64,000 bases of DNA from Halalkalicoccus jeotgali B3 (GCF_000196895.1 NC_014297.1:1556119-1620118), one strand, 5' to 3'; counted from the first letter of the stretch, positions 42,512 through 52,057 are shown. A program made the numbers and translations. The notes: generated by a model from the letters alone, not told the origin.

Positions 42512-43351
42512 ATGACTGTACCATCTTCAACGCTGCCGAGCGGCGATTCGATCCCGACCGTTGGCCTCGGGACGTGGGACATCGCGGGCGAAACCGTCGA
42601 GGAGTCCGTGCGCGCGGCGCTCGACGCCGGCTACAGCCACATCGACACCGCCGAGGGCTACATGAACGAGACCGAGATCGGCGGCGTCCTAGCCGACTAC
42701 GACCGCGAGGACGTCTTTCTCACCTCCAAAGTGCTCCCGTCGAACCTCGCGTACGAGTCCGTCATCGAGGCCTGCGAGGCCTCGCTCAATCGGCTGGGGA
42801 CCGACTACCTCGACCTATACCTGATCCACTGGCCCAACCCCGCGATCTCGCTTCGCGAGACCCTGAACGGGATGGCACGGCTTCACGAGCGCGGGCTGGT
42901 CCGGAACGTCGGCGTCTCCAATTTCAGTGCCTACCAGCTCAGCGCCGCCCAGCACGTCTCGGAGGTCCCCATCGCCGTCAACCAGATCGAGTTCCATCCC
43001 TGGTTCCAGCGCCCCGACCTCGTCGAGTACTGCCGGGAGACCGACACGGTCATCGAGGCGGCGGCGCCGCTGGCCCGGACGGGGGTTTTCGAGGACGATA
43101 CGATCGGGGAACTCGCACAGAAATACGACACCTCGCCCGCTCAGGTCGCTCTTCGTTGGGCGATCGAGAAGGATGTCGTCGTCCTCCCTAAGTCCTCCTC
43201 GGCCGAACACGTCCGTGAGAACCTCACGGTCCTCGACTGGGAACTCGACGAAGAAGACCACCGACGGCTCGACGGGATCGACCGCGACCAGCCCTGTTAC
43301 GACACCGGGGCGAGAGACTGGTCAGACGACGTCTACGGGATCTCGCAGTAA
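42512..43351 (+). CDS. Aldo/keto reductase
   Basis: A 279-residue NADPH-dependent reductase. Family elements: LGTWDI near residue 20, the catalytic Asp-x4-Tyr in IDTAEGYMNE near 45, Lys in LTSKVLPSN near 75, and His in IHWPNP near 110, plus the cofactor motif VLPKSSSAEHVREN near 230. The ATG at 42512 is used; a GTG 21 bases upstream is less likely. Reactions range from sugar aldehydes to ketones, so substrate is open. Confidence 0.9.
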   Translation: MTVPSSTLPSGDSIPTVGLGTWDIAGETVEESVRAALDAGYSHIDTAEGYMNETEIGGVLADYDREDVFLTSKVLPSNLAYESVIEACEASLNRLGTDYLDLYLIHWPNPAISLRETLNGMARLHERGLVRNVGVSNFSAYQLSAAQHVSEVPIAVNQIEFHPWFQRPDLVEYCRETDTVIEAAAPLARTGVFEDDTIGELAQKYDTSPAQVALRWAIEKDVVVLPKSSSAEHVRENLTVLDWELDEEDHRRLDGIDRDQPCYDTGARDWSDDVYGISQ

Positions 43352-43390
43352 ACCACTGAAACGGGCTGTCGGCGGGGCGAGCGAACCGGT

Positions 43391-43855
43391 CTACTCGTAG
43401 AGCCAGTTCTCGTCGATGCGCTCGTAGTCGAGCAGCTCCTCCTCATCGAAGAAGAGGTCGATCTCGCGCTCGTTTGCGCCCTCGTCCTCGTGGTCCGACC
43501 CGTGGACGACGTTGCGACCCAGATCCAGTCCGAAATCGCCGCGGATGGTACCGGGCGCGGAGTCGGCCGGATCGGTCTCGCCCATCATGTCCCGGACCTG
43601 TCGGGTTGCGTCCTGGCCCTCCCAGACCATCGCGAAGACCGGCCCGGAGGTGATGAAGTCGACCAGCCCCTCGAAGAAGGGCTTGCCCTCGTGCTCGCCG
43701 TAGTGTTCGTGGGCGAGCTCCTCGTCGATCCGCATGAACTTCCCGCCGGCGAGCTTGAGGCCGCGGTCCTCGAATCGGGTGACGATCTCGCCGATCAACC
43801 CCCGTTGAACGCCGTCGGGCTTGATCATCACGAAGGTGCGCTCGTTCTCACTCAT
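43391..43855 (-). CDS. ndk: Nucleoside diphosphate kinase
   Basis: A 154-residue Ndk that balances NTP pools. [17 protein letters not shown] at the start, [14 protein letters not shown] near residue 85 and the active-site His in NVVHGSDH near residue 116 are present. Its ATG overlaps the L24e stop, so it is the last gene of the L7Ae-S28e-L24e-Ndk operon. Confidence 0.96.
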   Translation of the reverse strand: MSENERTFVMIKPDGVQRGLIGEIVTRFEDRGLKLAGGKFMRIDEELAHEHYGEHEGKPFFEGLVDFITSGPVFAMVWEGQDATRQVRDMMGETDPADSAPGTIRGDFGLDLGRNVVHGSDHEDEGANEREIDLFFDEEELLDYERIDENWLYE

Positions 43856-44265
43856 TCTTCGGTGGCCTCGTCGTCCTCCTCGTCGACGGTCTCTGCCTGT
43901 TCGGCGCCGTCGTCGCTCTCGACGTCGCTGTCCTCAGCGGTGACCGCCTCCGCGGTCTCCTCGTCGGTATCGACCGTGGCTTCCTCCTCGGTGGCGGCGA
44001 CTTCGGTACCGTCCTCGCCGGCGTCCGCCGCCGTCGATTCGGTCCCCGCGTCGGCCTTCTCGGCGGCGCGCGCACGGCCTTCCTTCTCGGCACGGCCCGC
44101 GGCGGTCCACTCTAGGTCGCGCGCTTCCCGTCCGAGGAAGTAGTTCTTCTCCGCCTTCGAGTCGACGAAGTTGAGCACGGTACCGTCGGTTCGGACGAAC
44201 ATGACGCCCGTGCCGGGTTCGATCTCCTCGCCGGTGTAATCGCAGGTACGTGTCTCGACCATCAT
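43852..44265 (-). CDS. rpl24e: 50S ribosomal protein L24e, zinc-less form with long acidic tail
   Basis: A 137-residue protein. Residues 1-58 are L24e ([25 protein letters not shown]). The family's four zinc cysteines are reduced to one: CDYTGEE replaces CxxC, and FVDSKAEKN replaces the second Cys pair. Residues 60-137 are a Glu/Asp/Ala/Thr tail without homology, more than doubling the usual length of about 65. Two ATG codons are adjacent at the start. Operon order with S28e and Ndk supports identity. Confidence 0.88.
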   Translation of the reverse strand: MMVETRTCDYTGEEIEPGTGVMFVRTDGTVLNFVDSKAEKNYFLGREARDLEWTAAGRAEKEGRARAAEKADAGTESTAADAGEDGTEVAATEEEATVDTDEETAEAVTAEDSDVESDDGAEQAETVDEEDDEATEE

Positions 44266-44486
44266 TGACCCCCGATGGAGTCGGCCTCCCGGGCGGTCTC
44301 GCGAAGCTGCAGGACGTCGCCTTCGCGGACCGGGCCCAAGACGTTTCGCGTGATGATGCGTCCTTGGTTCTCGCCTTCACGGATGCGACATTTGACCTGC
44401 ATGGCCTCGCCGTGCATCCCCGTCTTGCCGACGACCTCGATGACCTCTGCGGACGTCGAGTCGTCAGTGGTCTCCTCTGCGCTCAT
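44262..44486 (-). CDS. rps28e: 30S ribosomal protein S28e
   Basis: A 74-residue protein ([20 protein letters not shown]) with the S28e OB-fold core [20 protein letters not shown] and the end [12 protein letters not shown]. It sits between L7Ae and L24e and overlaps the L24e start (ATGA). Confidence 0.95.
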   Translation of the reverse strand: MSAEETTDDSTSAEVIEVVGKTGMHGEAMQVKCRIREGENQGRIITRNVLGPVREGDVLQLRETAREADSIGGQ

Positions 44487-44497
44487 CCTCTCTCACC

Positions 44498-44860
44498 TCA
44501 GCGAAGGTCCTCGACCTTCTTCCCGATGTCCTCGACCTCGCTTTCGGCCTCGCCGGCGTCCGTGATCGCGGCGGCCGCCGAGCCGACTTCGAGGCCCGCG
44601 GCGTGGCCGACGTCGTCCTGAGTCTCGACGAAAACGAAGGGGATACCCTTCTCGTCGGCGAGCTCGGGGAGGTGCAGCACGATCTCCTCGGGCTGGACGT
44701 CCTCGGCGATGACGACGAGAGATGCGTTGCCACGCTCGATCGCTTTGGTCGTTTCGTTGGTACCTTTCTTTACCGAACCTGTGTCTCGGGCGACCTCGAG
44801 GGCCTCGAGGGCGTCCTCTTGAAGGTCGGCCGGGACGTCGAAGTTGACGTATACTGGCAT
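44498..44860 (-). CDS. rpl7ae: 50S ribosomal protein L7Ae
   Basis: A 120-residue kink-turn-binding protein, part of the ribosome, box C/D and H/ACA particles and RNase P in archaea. [21 protein letters not shown] near residue 33 is the RNA-binding signature. The ATG at 44860 has a strong Shine-Dalgarno (AGGAGGAG on the minus strand, about 44867-44874). First gene of a four-gene operon. Confidence 0.96.
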   Translation of the reverse strand: MPVYVNFDVPADLQEDALEALEVARDTGSVKKGTNETTKAIERGNASLVVIAEDVQPEEIVLHLPELADEKGIPFVFVETQDDVGHAAGLEVGSAAAAITDAGEAESEVEDIGKKVEDLR

Positions 44861-44978
44861 TGTGATCTCCTCCTGCACGCGGGCTCTCGCTCCCCTGCCT
44901 GATAGATCCTAGACGGCTAGGAGCCTCATGACCCCGCGCAGGCTGTAGACTTCAGTAGCGCACCACCCCATAAAAGCG
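44861..44978 (-). promoter_or_regulatory. L7Ae operon promoter and leader with hairpin
   Basis: TATA-like CTTTTATGG on the minus strand (44970-44978) implies a leader of about 85 bases. The leader contains a perfect hairpin TCCTAG-CCGT-CTAGGA (44907-44922) and ends in the strong ribosome-binding site. Archaeal L7Ae is known to regulate its own mRNA through a leader kink-turn; I could not locate a canonical kink-turn here. Confidence 0.5.
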
Positions 44979-45037
44979 TGTTCAAACGGTAGAGGCCGTG
45001 TGAGCCGGACACACGAAAATAGTCATAACGTGTTTGT

Positions 45038-45193
45038 ATGTGGAATAAAGGACGACGGTCACGAACGGTCGAAAACCGGATCGGAGCGATAGCCACCGCT
45101 TCCGGCGTCCCCATCGTAGCTGTCTACAGCCCCTTCATCGGAAACGTCCTTTTAGCGGTCTTCGCAGTCGAGCGCTACGTGGACCGTCGGTAG
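45038..45193 (+). CDS. Possible 51-residue membrane mini-protein
   Basis: ATG at 45038 to TAG at 45193, ending 48 bases before tmcA on the same strand. The translation starts MWNKGRRSRTVENRIGAI and continues with a hydrophobic stretch (GVPIVAVYSPFIGNVLLAVF) and a charged end RYVDRR. One membrane segment flanked by basic residues is a plausible small protein, but no family is known to me and codon evidence is thin. Confidence 0.4.
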   Translation: MWNKGRRSRTVENRIGAIATASGVPIVAVYSPFIGNVLLAVFAVERYVDRR

Positions 45194-45241
45194 CGCGACC
45201 GGAGGGGAAACGGCCATACGGCGGCGTTTCCAAACCGGGAT

Positions 45242-47464
45242 ATGGACCCCGTCGCGGTCGCCACCGCCCTCCTCGCGGAGGCACGTGAGACGAACGAGCG
45301 CCGACTGCTCGTGCTCGCTGGCGACCGCGAACGCGGGTTCGACGCTCTCCAGGAGATTCTCGATGCGCTCCCGGTCGGCGTCTCGGATACCGTCCTCGTA
45401 AGCGACCGGGAGGGTGTCCCCTGCGAGCGGATCGACCCGAAACGAACGACGGCGTTGCTCGGGACCACCCGCGAGATCGTCGGTTACGACGCCCACGACC
45501 GATTCGAACCGAACGCGCTCGGACGGCTCACGGGCGTCGTCAACGGCGGCGGCTTGCTGATCCTGCTCGCCCCGGCTCTAGAGACCTGGTCCGACCGGCG
45601 CGATGGGTTCGACGCGACGCTTGCGGTCCCGCCGTTCGAGAGGGCTGACGTAACCGGGCGGTTTCGCGACCGGTTGGTCTCGCTTCTCCGTACCCACCCC
45701 GGAATCGCCATCGCGAACGTCGATACCGATGACACGGAGTGCGACGGGCTGACCCATCCGTCAACGCGGCTCGCCGAAACGTCGATAGCACTCCCCGACG
45801 ACCACGTGTTCCCCGAAGCGGCCTACGAGGCCTGCCTGACGGGCGATCAGGTCGAGGCGCTGTCGGCGCTCGAAGCCCTTCGCGAGGGGCGCCGGGCGGT
45901 CGTGATCGAGGCCGACCGCGGCCGGGGGAAATCGAGCGCAGCGGGACTGGCTGCGGGTGCGCTGGCGGCCGCGGGCGAGGACGTACTCGTGACCGCCTCG
46001 GACGCCCGAAACGCAGCCGAGGTGTTCGCACGTGCACGGGAACTGCTCGATGGGGCGCTGACTCGCGACGACGAGCGCCGCCTCGAAACCGCAGCCGGGG
46101 GGCGGGTGCGGTTCGCTAGTCCCCTGGACGCAGCCGATGCCGATCCGGACGTACTGATCGTCGACGAGGCGGCTGCGCTCCCGGTACGGGTCCTCGAACG
46201 CTGTCTCGAGAACGAGCGGGTCGCGTTCGTCACCACGGTCCACGGCTACGAGGGTGCGGGCCGGGGCTTTTCGGTGCGATTTCGTGATCGGCTGGCCGAA
46301 AGCGACCACGAACTCCACTCGGTGACGATGATCGACCCCATCCGGTACGCCGCGGGCGATCCCATCGAGGTCTGGGCCTTTCGAGCGCTGTTGCTCGACG
46401 CGCGTCCGGCCGTCGATCAGCTGGTCGAGGACGCGACGCCCGAAACCGCCGCGTACCGTCACCTCTCGCGGACCGACCTCGCCGCCGACGAGATACTCCT
46501 CCGGGAAACGTTCGGCCTGCTCGTCGCAGCCCACTACCGGACCGAGCCCAACGACCTCGCCCGGCTGCTCGACGCGCCGAACCTCACGGTTCGCGCGCTG
46601 ACGCATGACGGCCATGTCGCAAGCGTCGCGCTGCTGGCTCGCGAGGGGGCTCTCGCGTCCGATACCCGCCGGGAGCTCTATGACGGTGGCCGAGTTCGAG
46701 GAAACATGATTCCCGACCTGCTGACGAGCCAGCTTCGCGACGAGGGGGCCGGAAAGCCGGTGGGCTGGCGGGTGCTCCGGATCGCGACCCACGACGCCGT
46801 CCGTTCCCAGGGACTCGGCTCTCGGTTGCTCTCGGCGATCCGTGATGAGTTCGCCTCGCGGGCGGACTGGCTCGGTGTCGGCTACGGCGCGACGCCCGAA
46901 CTCCTCTCCTTTTGGGCCGACAACGGCTTTTCGACCGTCCACCTCTCGACGACCAGAAACGACGCCAGCGGCGAATACTCAGCGATCATGCTCTCGCCGA
47001 CGAGCGCTCGGGGACAGCGCCTCCACGACCGCCACGCCACGTGGTTCGCCGGGCGGATCGCGGGCGTACTTTCGGACCCCCTCGATGACGCCGACCCGGA
47101 CGTGATCCGAGCGGCGCTCGCGTCCATCGCGACGGTCGTCGAGCCCGGCCTCACGGAGCGCGACTGGGTGCACGTCGCAAGCGCAGCCTACGGCCCCGGG
47201 ACCTTCGACGCGTCGCCGGGGAGCTTTCGTCCCCTCGCTATTTCCCATCTGATCGACGGCGAGGCCACACTGACCGACCGACAGGAACGCCTGCTCGTCC
47301 GAAAGGTCCTGCAGGGCCACCCGTGGAACGCGGTCGCCGACGAATTGGGGTTCGTCTCGACGCGGATGTGTATGCGCGAACTCGGCGCGTCGTTCGAACC
47401 GCTGGTCGACGAGTACGGCAGCGAGGGAGCGCTCGAAGAGAAGCGCCGCTACACCGATGACTGA
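45242..47464 (+). CDS. tmcA: tRNA(Met) cytidine acetyltransferase TmcA
   Basis: A 740-residue enzyme that makes N4-acetylcytidine, using ATP and acetyl-CoA. Domain order is complete: N-terminal DUF1726-like domain, RNA-helicase-like module with Walker A EADRGRGKSSAAG near residue 222 and Walker B LIVDEAAALPV near 305, GNAT domain with RIATHDAVRSQGLGSRLL near 515, and a C-terminal tRNA-binding part. In archaea it can act on many RNAs. The TGA overlaps the next short gene. Confidence 0.95.
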   Translation: MDPVAVATALLAEARETNERRLLVLAGDRERGFDALQEILDALPVGVSDTVLVSDREGVPCERIDPKRTTALLGTTREIVGYDAHDRFEPNALGRLTGVVNGGGLLILLAPALETWSDRRDGFDATLAVPPFERADVTGRFRDRLVSLLRTHPGIAIANVDTDDTECDGLTHPSTRLAETSIALPDDHVFPEAAYEACLTGDQVEALSALEALREGRRAVVIEADRGRGKSSAAGLAAGALAAAGEDVLVTASDARNAAEVFARARELLDGALTRDDERRLETAAGGRVRFASPLDAADADPDVLIVDEAAALPVRVLERCLENERVAFVTTVHGYEGAGRGFSVRFRDRLAESDHELHSVTMIDPIRYAAGDPIEVWAFRALLLDARPAVDQLVEDATPETAAYRHLSRTDLAADEILLRETFGLLVAAHYRTEPNDLARLLDAPNLTVRALTHDGHVASVALLAREGALASDTRRELYDGGRVRGNMIPDLLTSQLRDEGAGKPVGWRVLRIATHDAVRSQGLGSRLLSAIRDEFASRADWLGVGYGATPELLSFWADNGFSTVHLSTTRNDASGEYSAIMLSPTSARGQRLHDRHATWFAGRIAGVLSDPLDDADPDVIRAALASIATVVEPGLTERDWVHVASAAYGPGTFDASPGSFRPLAISHLIDGEATLTDRQERLLVRKVLQGHPWNAVADELGFVSTRMCMRELGASFEPLVDEYGSEGALEEKRRYTDD

Positions 47465-47624
47465 CACCCAAACCTGCGCTGAGGACGGCTGTGAACGGGT
47501 CGGTGCCGTCAGACTCCACATCCCGTGGGCCGATGAGCGCGTGGTCTGTACGGCCCACGCTCGCGCGCTCGTCCAACAGGAGGGCGTCGTCGCAGAACCG
47601 CTCGACGGGGCCGACTGGGAGTAG
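47457..47624 (+). CDS. 55-residue Cys/His protein coupled to tmcA
   Basis: Starts at an ATG eight bases before the tmcA end and runs to TAG at 47624. The sequence MTDTQTCAEDGCERVGAVRL is followed by HIPWADERVVCTAHARALV. Cys7 and Cys12 with the later Cys-x2-His give a four-ligand zinc-finger-like set. The frame has the acidic composition of real genes here, overlaps tmcA and abuts the convergent gltX stop. Small zinc proteins of this type are common in haloarchaea. Function unknown. Confidence 0.7.
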   Translation: MTDTQTCAEDGCERVGAVRLHIPWADERVVCTAHARALVQQEGVVAEPLDGADWE

Positions 47625-49394
47625 TTATGGGTGTGCGAAGTACGCTACCGATTCGTCCTCGGCGTGTTCGTCCCGTGGTGTATCACCGCTCGACCTGTCC
47701 TTAGAACGTTGGGCCACGCTGTCCACTCGTGCGAAGCCGATCCGCTCGAACTGCACCATCTCGTCCACGTCCGTTTCGCCGAACTCGGGTTCAACCCGCC
47801 CTTCGACATCCCCATCCATCGTCCGCAGCCTGACGGGGGCGCTCTCCTCGACGGGCACCCAGTGGATCACGTCGACGCCCTCCTCGCGCACGGCGTCGAT
47901 GTCGTCACCCGTAAACACGAACCCTCCGTCCGAGTAGCGCACACAACCGAGGCCTTTGAGCCAGACGCGCTCGCCCTCGCTCGGGACGTCTTCGGGTTCG
48001 ACGAAGACGGCGTCCCCGACGGGGATCTCGCGGGTGCCCCGTTCCTCGTGATCGGGGTGGCGCGGCGGTTCGGCCACCGCGGGTCCCTCGCCCGAGAGGC
48101 CGACCCGCTCGCCCCCGCGTACGAGGAAGTATCTGTCGGCGCCGTCGTCGATCTTCTCCCTGTTTTTCGCGTAGACCGTGCTCATCGCGAGGTCGACGTC
48201 GCTGGTCGAGGTACCGAGCTCGATCATCGCCGCCGTCAATGCGTCCCCGCGAATGCCACGCCGGCGCACGCTCGCGATGGTCGGCGCGCGCGGGTCGTCC
48301 CAGCCGTCCAACTCGCCGTCCTCGATCAGCTTCTTGATCCGCGAGGTGCTCATTTTCACGTCGTAGGCGTCGATCTGGACGTGCCCCCAGTGGATCACCT
48401 CGGGGTACTCCCAGCCGAAGTACTCGTAGAGGAAGCGCTGGCGCTTCGCCGAGTCCTGCAGATCGATCCCGCGGATGATATGCGTAACGCCCGTCAGATG
48501 ATCGTCGACGCCGGATTGGAAGTCGAGCATCGGCCAGCAACGGTACTCTGCGGCCTCCTCGCGCGGGTGGGGGCGATCGACCATGCGGAAGGCGACCCAA
48601 TCGCGTAGCGCCGGGTTCTTGTGGGTGATATCGGTGCGCACCCGCAGGACGATCTCGCCAGCGTTGTACTCGCCGGCGACCATTTCCTCGAATTCATCCA
48701 TACTTTCCTCGACGCTTTTCTCGCGGTGCGGGCAGGCCTCGCCCGAGTTCTTCAGCTCCGAGAACGTCTCGCCGGGGCACGTACAGGTGTAGGCCCCGCC
48801 GCGGTCGATCAGCTCCCTCGCATGATCGTAGTAGGTCTCGACGCGGTCCGAGGCACGGACCACCTCGTCGGCCTCGAATCCGAGGTACTCGATGGCCTCG
48901 AGGATGGCGTCGTAGGCGTCGAGGTCGGGCCGCTTGGTCTCGGGATCGGTGTCGTCGAACCGACAGAGCATCGACCCGTCGTACCTGTCCTTGTAGGTAC
49001 CGATCACGGCGGGCATCCGGGCGTGGCCGAGATGCCACGGCCCGTTGGGGTTCGGCGCACAGCGCATCCGGATCTCGTCGTACTCGGCGGCGTTCGGCAG
49101 GTCGGGGAGCACGTGCTCGTCGGCTTCGTCCTCGGCTTCGAGTTCCTCGAGGAACTCGGGTGCGAGATCGGCAAGGCGGTCGCGGCGGTCCTCGGGTGCG
49201 AGATCGTTGACCCGTGCGGCGACGGGGGCGGCGATTTCGGGAATGTCGCCGCCATGGGGTCGAAAGTCGGGGTTCTCGCCCATCAGCGGCCCCATGATCG
49301 CGCCGACGTCGGCGTCGCTCTCGTGCTTGACGGCGTTCATCAGTGCGTGTCGCTCGGCCTCCCGCTCGATCCGCTCTCGAAGCTCCTGGTCCAT
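47625..49394 (-). CDS. gltX: Glutamate--tRNA ligase, archaeal type
   Basis: A 589-residue class I synthetase. HIGH-type PNGPWHLGHARMP near residue 117, KMSKS-type DVKMSTSRIKK near residue 340, and an eukaryote/archaea-type beta-barrel anticodon domain at the end. In haloarchaea it is usually non-discriminating and also charges tRNA-Gln for GatDE amidation. ATG at 49394 (MDQELRERIE) chosen; extra in-frame upstream codons are poor. Confidence 0.94.
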   Translation of the reverse strand: MDQELRERIEREAERHALMNAVKHESDADVGAIMGPLMGENPDFRPHGGDIPEIAAPVAARVNDLAPEDRRDRLADLAPEFLEELEAEDEADEHVLPDLPNAAEYDEIRMRCAPNPNGPWHLGHARMPAVIGTYKDRYDGSMLCRFDDTDPETKRPDLDAYDAILEAIEYLGFEADEVVRASDRVETYYDHARELIDRGGAYTCTCPGETFSELKNSGEACPHREKSVEESMDEFEEMVAGEYNAGEIVLRVRTDITHKNPALRDWVAFRMVDRPHPREEAAEYRCWPMLDFQSGVDDHLTGVTHIIRGIDLQDSAKRQRFLYEYFGWEYPEVIHWGHVQIDAYDVKMSTSRIKKLIEDGELDGWDDPRAPTIASVRRRGIRGDALTAAMIELGTSTSDVDLAMSTVYAKNREKIDDGADRYFLVRGGERVGLSGEGPAVAEPPRHPDHEERGTREIPVGDAVFVEPEDVPSEGERVWLKGLGCVRYSDGGFVFTGDDIDAVREEGVDVIHWVPVEESAPVRLRTMDGDVEGRVEPEFGETDVDEMVQFERIGFARVDSVAQRSKDRSSGDTPRDEHAEDESVAYFAHP

Positions 49395-49608
49395 TACCGA
49401 ATGGTTCGCACGACCGGGTGAAAAGGAAAGTGATCGGACGCGATAGATCACAGCGGGCGGTACAGGGCTCGGTCAGGTACGCTGTCGATGACGCCTTCAG
49501 CACGACGGTGGACCGATTGCGCTCCGCGCGCTCGATTTCTTCGTGAGTGAAACGAACGACGGTTCCGCACGGCTTTCCGTGACGGTGTTTTTGGAGGAGG
49601 GTTGTGCT

Positions 49609-49634
49609 CCGAGCGGGTCGCTACGCGACCTCGG
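49609..49634. repeat. Nested hairpin in the gap between idsA and gltX
   Basis: GGTCGC-TAC-GCGACC (49616-49630) flanked by CCGA and TCGG that can also pair. It lies after the end of the polyprenyl synthase gene in its direction of transcription, so a terminator-like or 3'-end role is possible. Confidence 0.45.
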
Positions 49635-49664
49635 TGAGGAAAACGGTCCGTATTAACAGGGCCG

Positions 49665-50708
49665 CTAGTAGCCCCGTTCGATCAGGTAGTCGGCGATCGC
49701 TTCGAGTTGGCTTCTGGCTTCGTTCTCGGGTAACACGGCGAGTTCGTCCTTGCCCTCGCGGACGAGCGACTGGGCGCGTTCGCGGGCGTACTCGATGCTG
49801 CCGACCGCTTCGAGTCGCGAGACGGCGTCGTCGATCTCCCGTTCCGTGACCGCTTCGGGGTCGTCGGTTCCGATCAGCGAGTCGACATCCACACCCTGTT
49901 CGCGCGCGTGAAGCGTGATTAGGGTCCGTTTTCCCTCCACGAGGTCGCTGCCCCGCTGTTTGCCCAGTACGTCGCTCGGGACGGTGAGGTCGAGCACGTC
50001 GTCCTGGATCTGGAAGGCTTTGCCGATGTCGATCCCGTAGCGATAGAGCGCTTCGACCGTGCGATCGTCCGCACCCAGCAGATCCGCGGGGACGCTCGTG
50101 GCCGAGCCGTACAGGACCGCCGTCTTGAGTTCGATCATCTCGAGGTACTCCGATTCGCTGACGTCCTCGCGGCGTTCGAACTCGACGTCGAGCGACTGGC
50201 CCTCACAGATCCGCGTACAAGTGCTCGCGAGTGTGCGAAGCGCCTTGAGACTCCGTCCGGGATGTGCCCCGCTTTCGAGCATGATCTCGAACGCCTTCGA
50301 GTAGAGCGTATCGCCCGCGAGGATCGCGGTTTCGAGGTCGTATTCGCGGTGGACCGATGGCACCCCCCGTCGGAGGTCGTCGTCGTCCATGATGTCGTCG
50401 TGGATCAGGGTAAACGACTGGATGGTCTCGATCGACACCGCCGCGCGCAACACGTCGACTGTGTCCCCGTCGAGCGTCGGGAACTCGCGATAGTCCGTCG
50501 AGAGGGGTGCGACGTCACAGAGTGCCTCGGCGGTCAACAGCAACACGGCCGGACGAAGCCGCTTTCCCCCCGCGTCCAGCAGGTAGCGCGAGGCCTCGTA
50601 GAGGCGCTCGGGCCGGGCGATCGGCAGTTCCTCCTCGATCGCTCGGTTGACCCGCTCGCGGCGCTCGGCCACCGCCTCGGTCACCGACCGGACCTCTGAG
50701 TGCGTCAT
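49665..50708 (-). CDS. idsA: Polyprenyl (geranylgeranyl/geranylfarnesyl) diphosphate synthase
   Basis: A 347-residue trans-prenyltransferase. First Asp-rich motif LIHDDIMDDDDLRRG near residue 103, second QIQDDVLDLT near residue 232, and the substrate-binding GGKRLRPAV near 47. It supplies the C20 or C25 chains of haloarchaeal ether lipids. It lies two bases behind RNase J and downstream of the mevalonate-pathway kinases, as in other haloarchaea. Confidence 0.94.
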   Translation of the reverse strand: MTHSEVRSVTEAVAERRERVNRAIEEELPIARPERLYEASRYLLDAGGKRLRPAVLLLTAEALCDVAPLSTDYREFPTLDGDTVDVLRAAVSIETIQSFTLIHDDIMDDDDLRRGVPSVHREYDLETAILAGDTLYSKAFEIMLESGAHPGRSLKALRTLASTCTRICEGQSLDVEFERREDVSESEYLEMIELKTAVLYGSATSVPADLLGADDRTVEALYRYGIDIGKAFQIQDDVLDLTVPSDVLGKQRGSDLVEGKRTLITLHAREQGVDVDSLIGTDDPEAVTEREIDDAVSRLEAVGSIEYARERAQSLVREGKDELAVLPENEARSQLEAIADYLIERGY

Positions 50709-50710
50709 AC

Positions 50711-52057
50711 TTACTCGACCAGCGAGATGACGTTCCCGTTGTGCGTGACGTGGATGTCACGGCCCAGTTCGTAGCCCTGGTTCTGACAGAGGTCGACATA
50801 GCCCGAGTAGCCCTTCATGTTCTGGTGGGCCGGGATGACGTGTTTGGGCTGGAGTGCGTCGAGCATCGTGTAGTGGCCCTCTTGACAGAGGTGGCCCGAG
50901 ACGTGGATCTCGTCGTAGATGCGCGCACCCTGCATCCGCAGCAGGTTCTCGGACTGGTAGCGCTGGCCCTCGTTGGTCGGCTCCGGAATGACCCGTGCCG
51001 AGAAGATGACCTTATCACCGTCGTCGAGCTGGTAGGGCGTCTCGCCGCGGCCCATTCGAGTGAGCATCGCACGGGGCTCGCCTTGGTGGCCCGTCACGAT
51101 CGGCAGGAAGTTCTCCTTGCCCTCGTTCATGATGCGCTTGAAGGTCCGGTCGACTGACTTCCGGTGGCCGAACATCCCCACTTCGTCGGGGAAGTCGACG
51201 AACCCGAGCCGTTCTGCGGTGCCCGAGTACTTCTCCATCGAGCGGCCCAAGAGCAGGGGCGTACGACCGATGTCTTGGGCGAACTCGACGAGCGAGGAGA
51301 CACGGGAGATATGACTGGAGAACGTCGTGGCGACGATCCCGCCGTCGTAGTCCTCGATACTCGTCATGACGTCCTGGAGGTGGCGCCGTGCGACCGACTC
51401 GCTCGGGGTCCGGCCCTTCTTGTTCGCGTTGGTGCAGTCCTCGATGTATGCGAGCACACCCTCTCCCTCGCGACCGATCTCGCGGAAACGCTTCATGTCG
51501 ATGGGGTCCTCGATAACGGGCGTGTGGTCCATGCGCTTGTCCAGCCCGTAGACGATCGCGCCCTCCGGCGTGTGGAGCACGGGGTTGATCGCGTCGATAA
51601 TCGAGTGGGTGACGTGGACGAACTCGAGTTCGAGCCCGTTGCCGATCTCCATCGTCTCGCCGCCTTCCATCTTCTGGAGGTCGTTCTCGACGACGAACTT
51701 GTTCTCGTCGTTGATCTCCTGTTTGACGAGCTCGATGGTAAAGGGCGTCGCGACGATGGGCGCGTCGTAGCGGTGGGCGAGCTTGCTGAGCGCCCCGATG
51801 TGGTCGAGGTGACCGTGGGTCGGGACGATCGCCTGGACGTCGCCCTCGATGTCGGACATGACGCGGTCGTCGGGAATCGCGCCCATGTCGATCAGGTCGA
51901 GGCTGTGCATCTTTTCGGTCTGTACGTTGTCGTGAATGAGGACCTTCGACAGGTTGAGCCCCATGTCGAAGATGACGACGTCGTCGCCTGCGCGGACGGC
52001 GGTCATCTGCCGTCCGACTTCCTCGTAGCCGCCGATTGTTGCGATTTCGATTTCCAT
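50711..52057 (-). CDS. rnj: Ribonuclease J
   Basis: A 448-residue metallo-beta-lactamase RNase. Zinc motif THGHLDHIG near residue 80, beta-CASP domain with SSHISRVSS near 245, and [14 protein letters not shown] and [10 protein letters not shown] near the end. Archaeal RNase J is a 5'-3' exonuclease in mRNA turnover and rRNA processing. The ATG at 52057 ([10 protein letters not shown]) is the family start. A leader of about 150 bases with a hairpin precedes it. Confidence 0.95.
   Translation of the reverse strand: MEIEIATIGGYEEVGRQMTAVRAGDDVVIFDMGLNLSKVLIHDNVQTEKMHSLDLIDMGAIPDDRVMSDIEGDVQAIVPTHGHLDHIGALSKLAHRYDAPIVATPFTIELVKQEINDENKFVVENDLQKMEGGETMEIGNGLELEFVHVTHSIIDAINPVLHTPEGAIVYGLDKRMDHTPVIEDPIDMKRFREIGREGEGVLAYIEDCTNANKKGRTPSESVARRHLQDVMTSIEDYDGGIVATTFSSHISRVSSLVEFAQDIGRTPLLLGRSMEKYSGTAERLGFVDFPDEVGMFGHRKSVDRTFKRIMNEGKENFLPIVTGHQGEPRAMLTRMGRGETPYQLDDGDKVIFSARVIPEPTNEGQRYQSENLLRMQGARIYDEIHVSGHLCQEGHYTMLDALQPKHVIPAHQNMKGYSGYVDLCQNQGYELGRDIHVTHNGNVISLVE

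Noticed and set aside
44861-44945. Canonical kink-turn in the L7Ae leader
   Set aside because: I looked for paired GA/AG next to a three-base bulge and could not find a convincing one; only the simple hairpin is reported.
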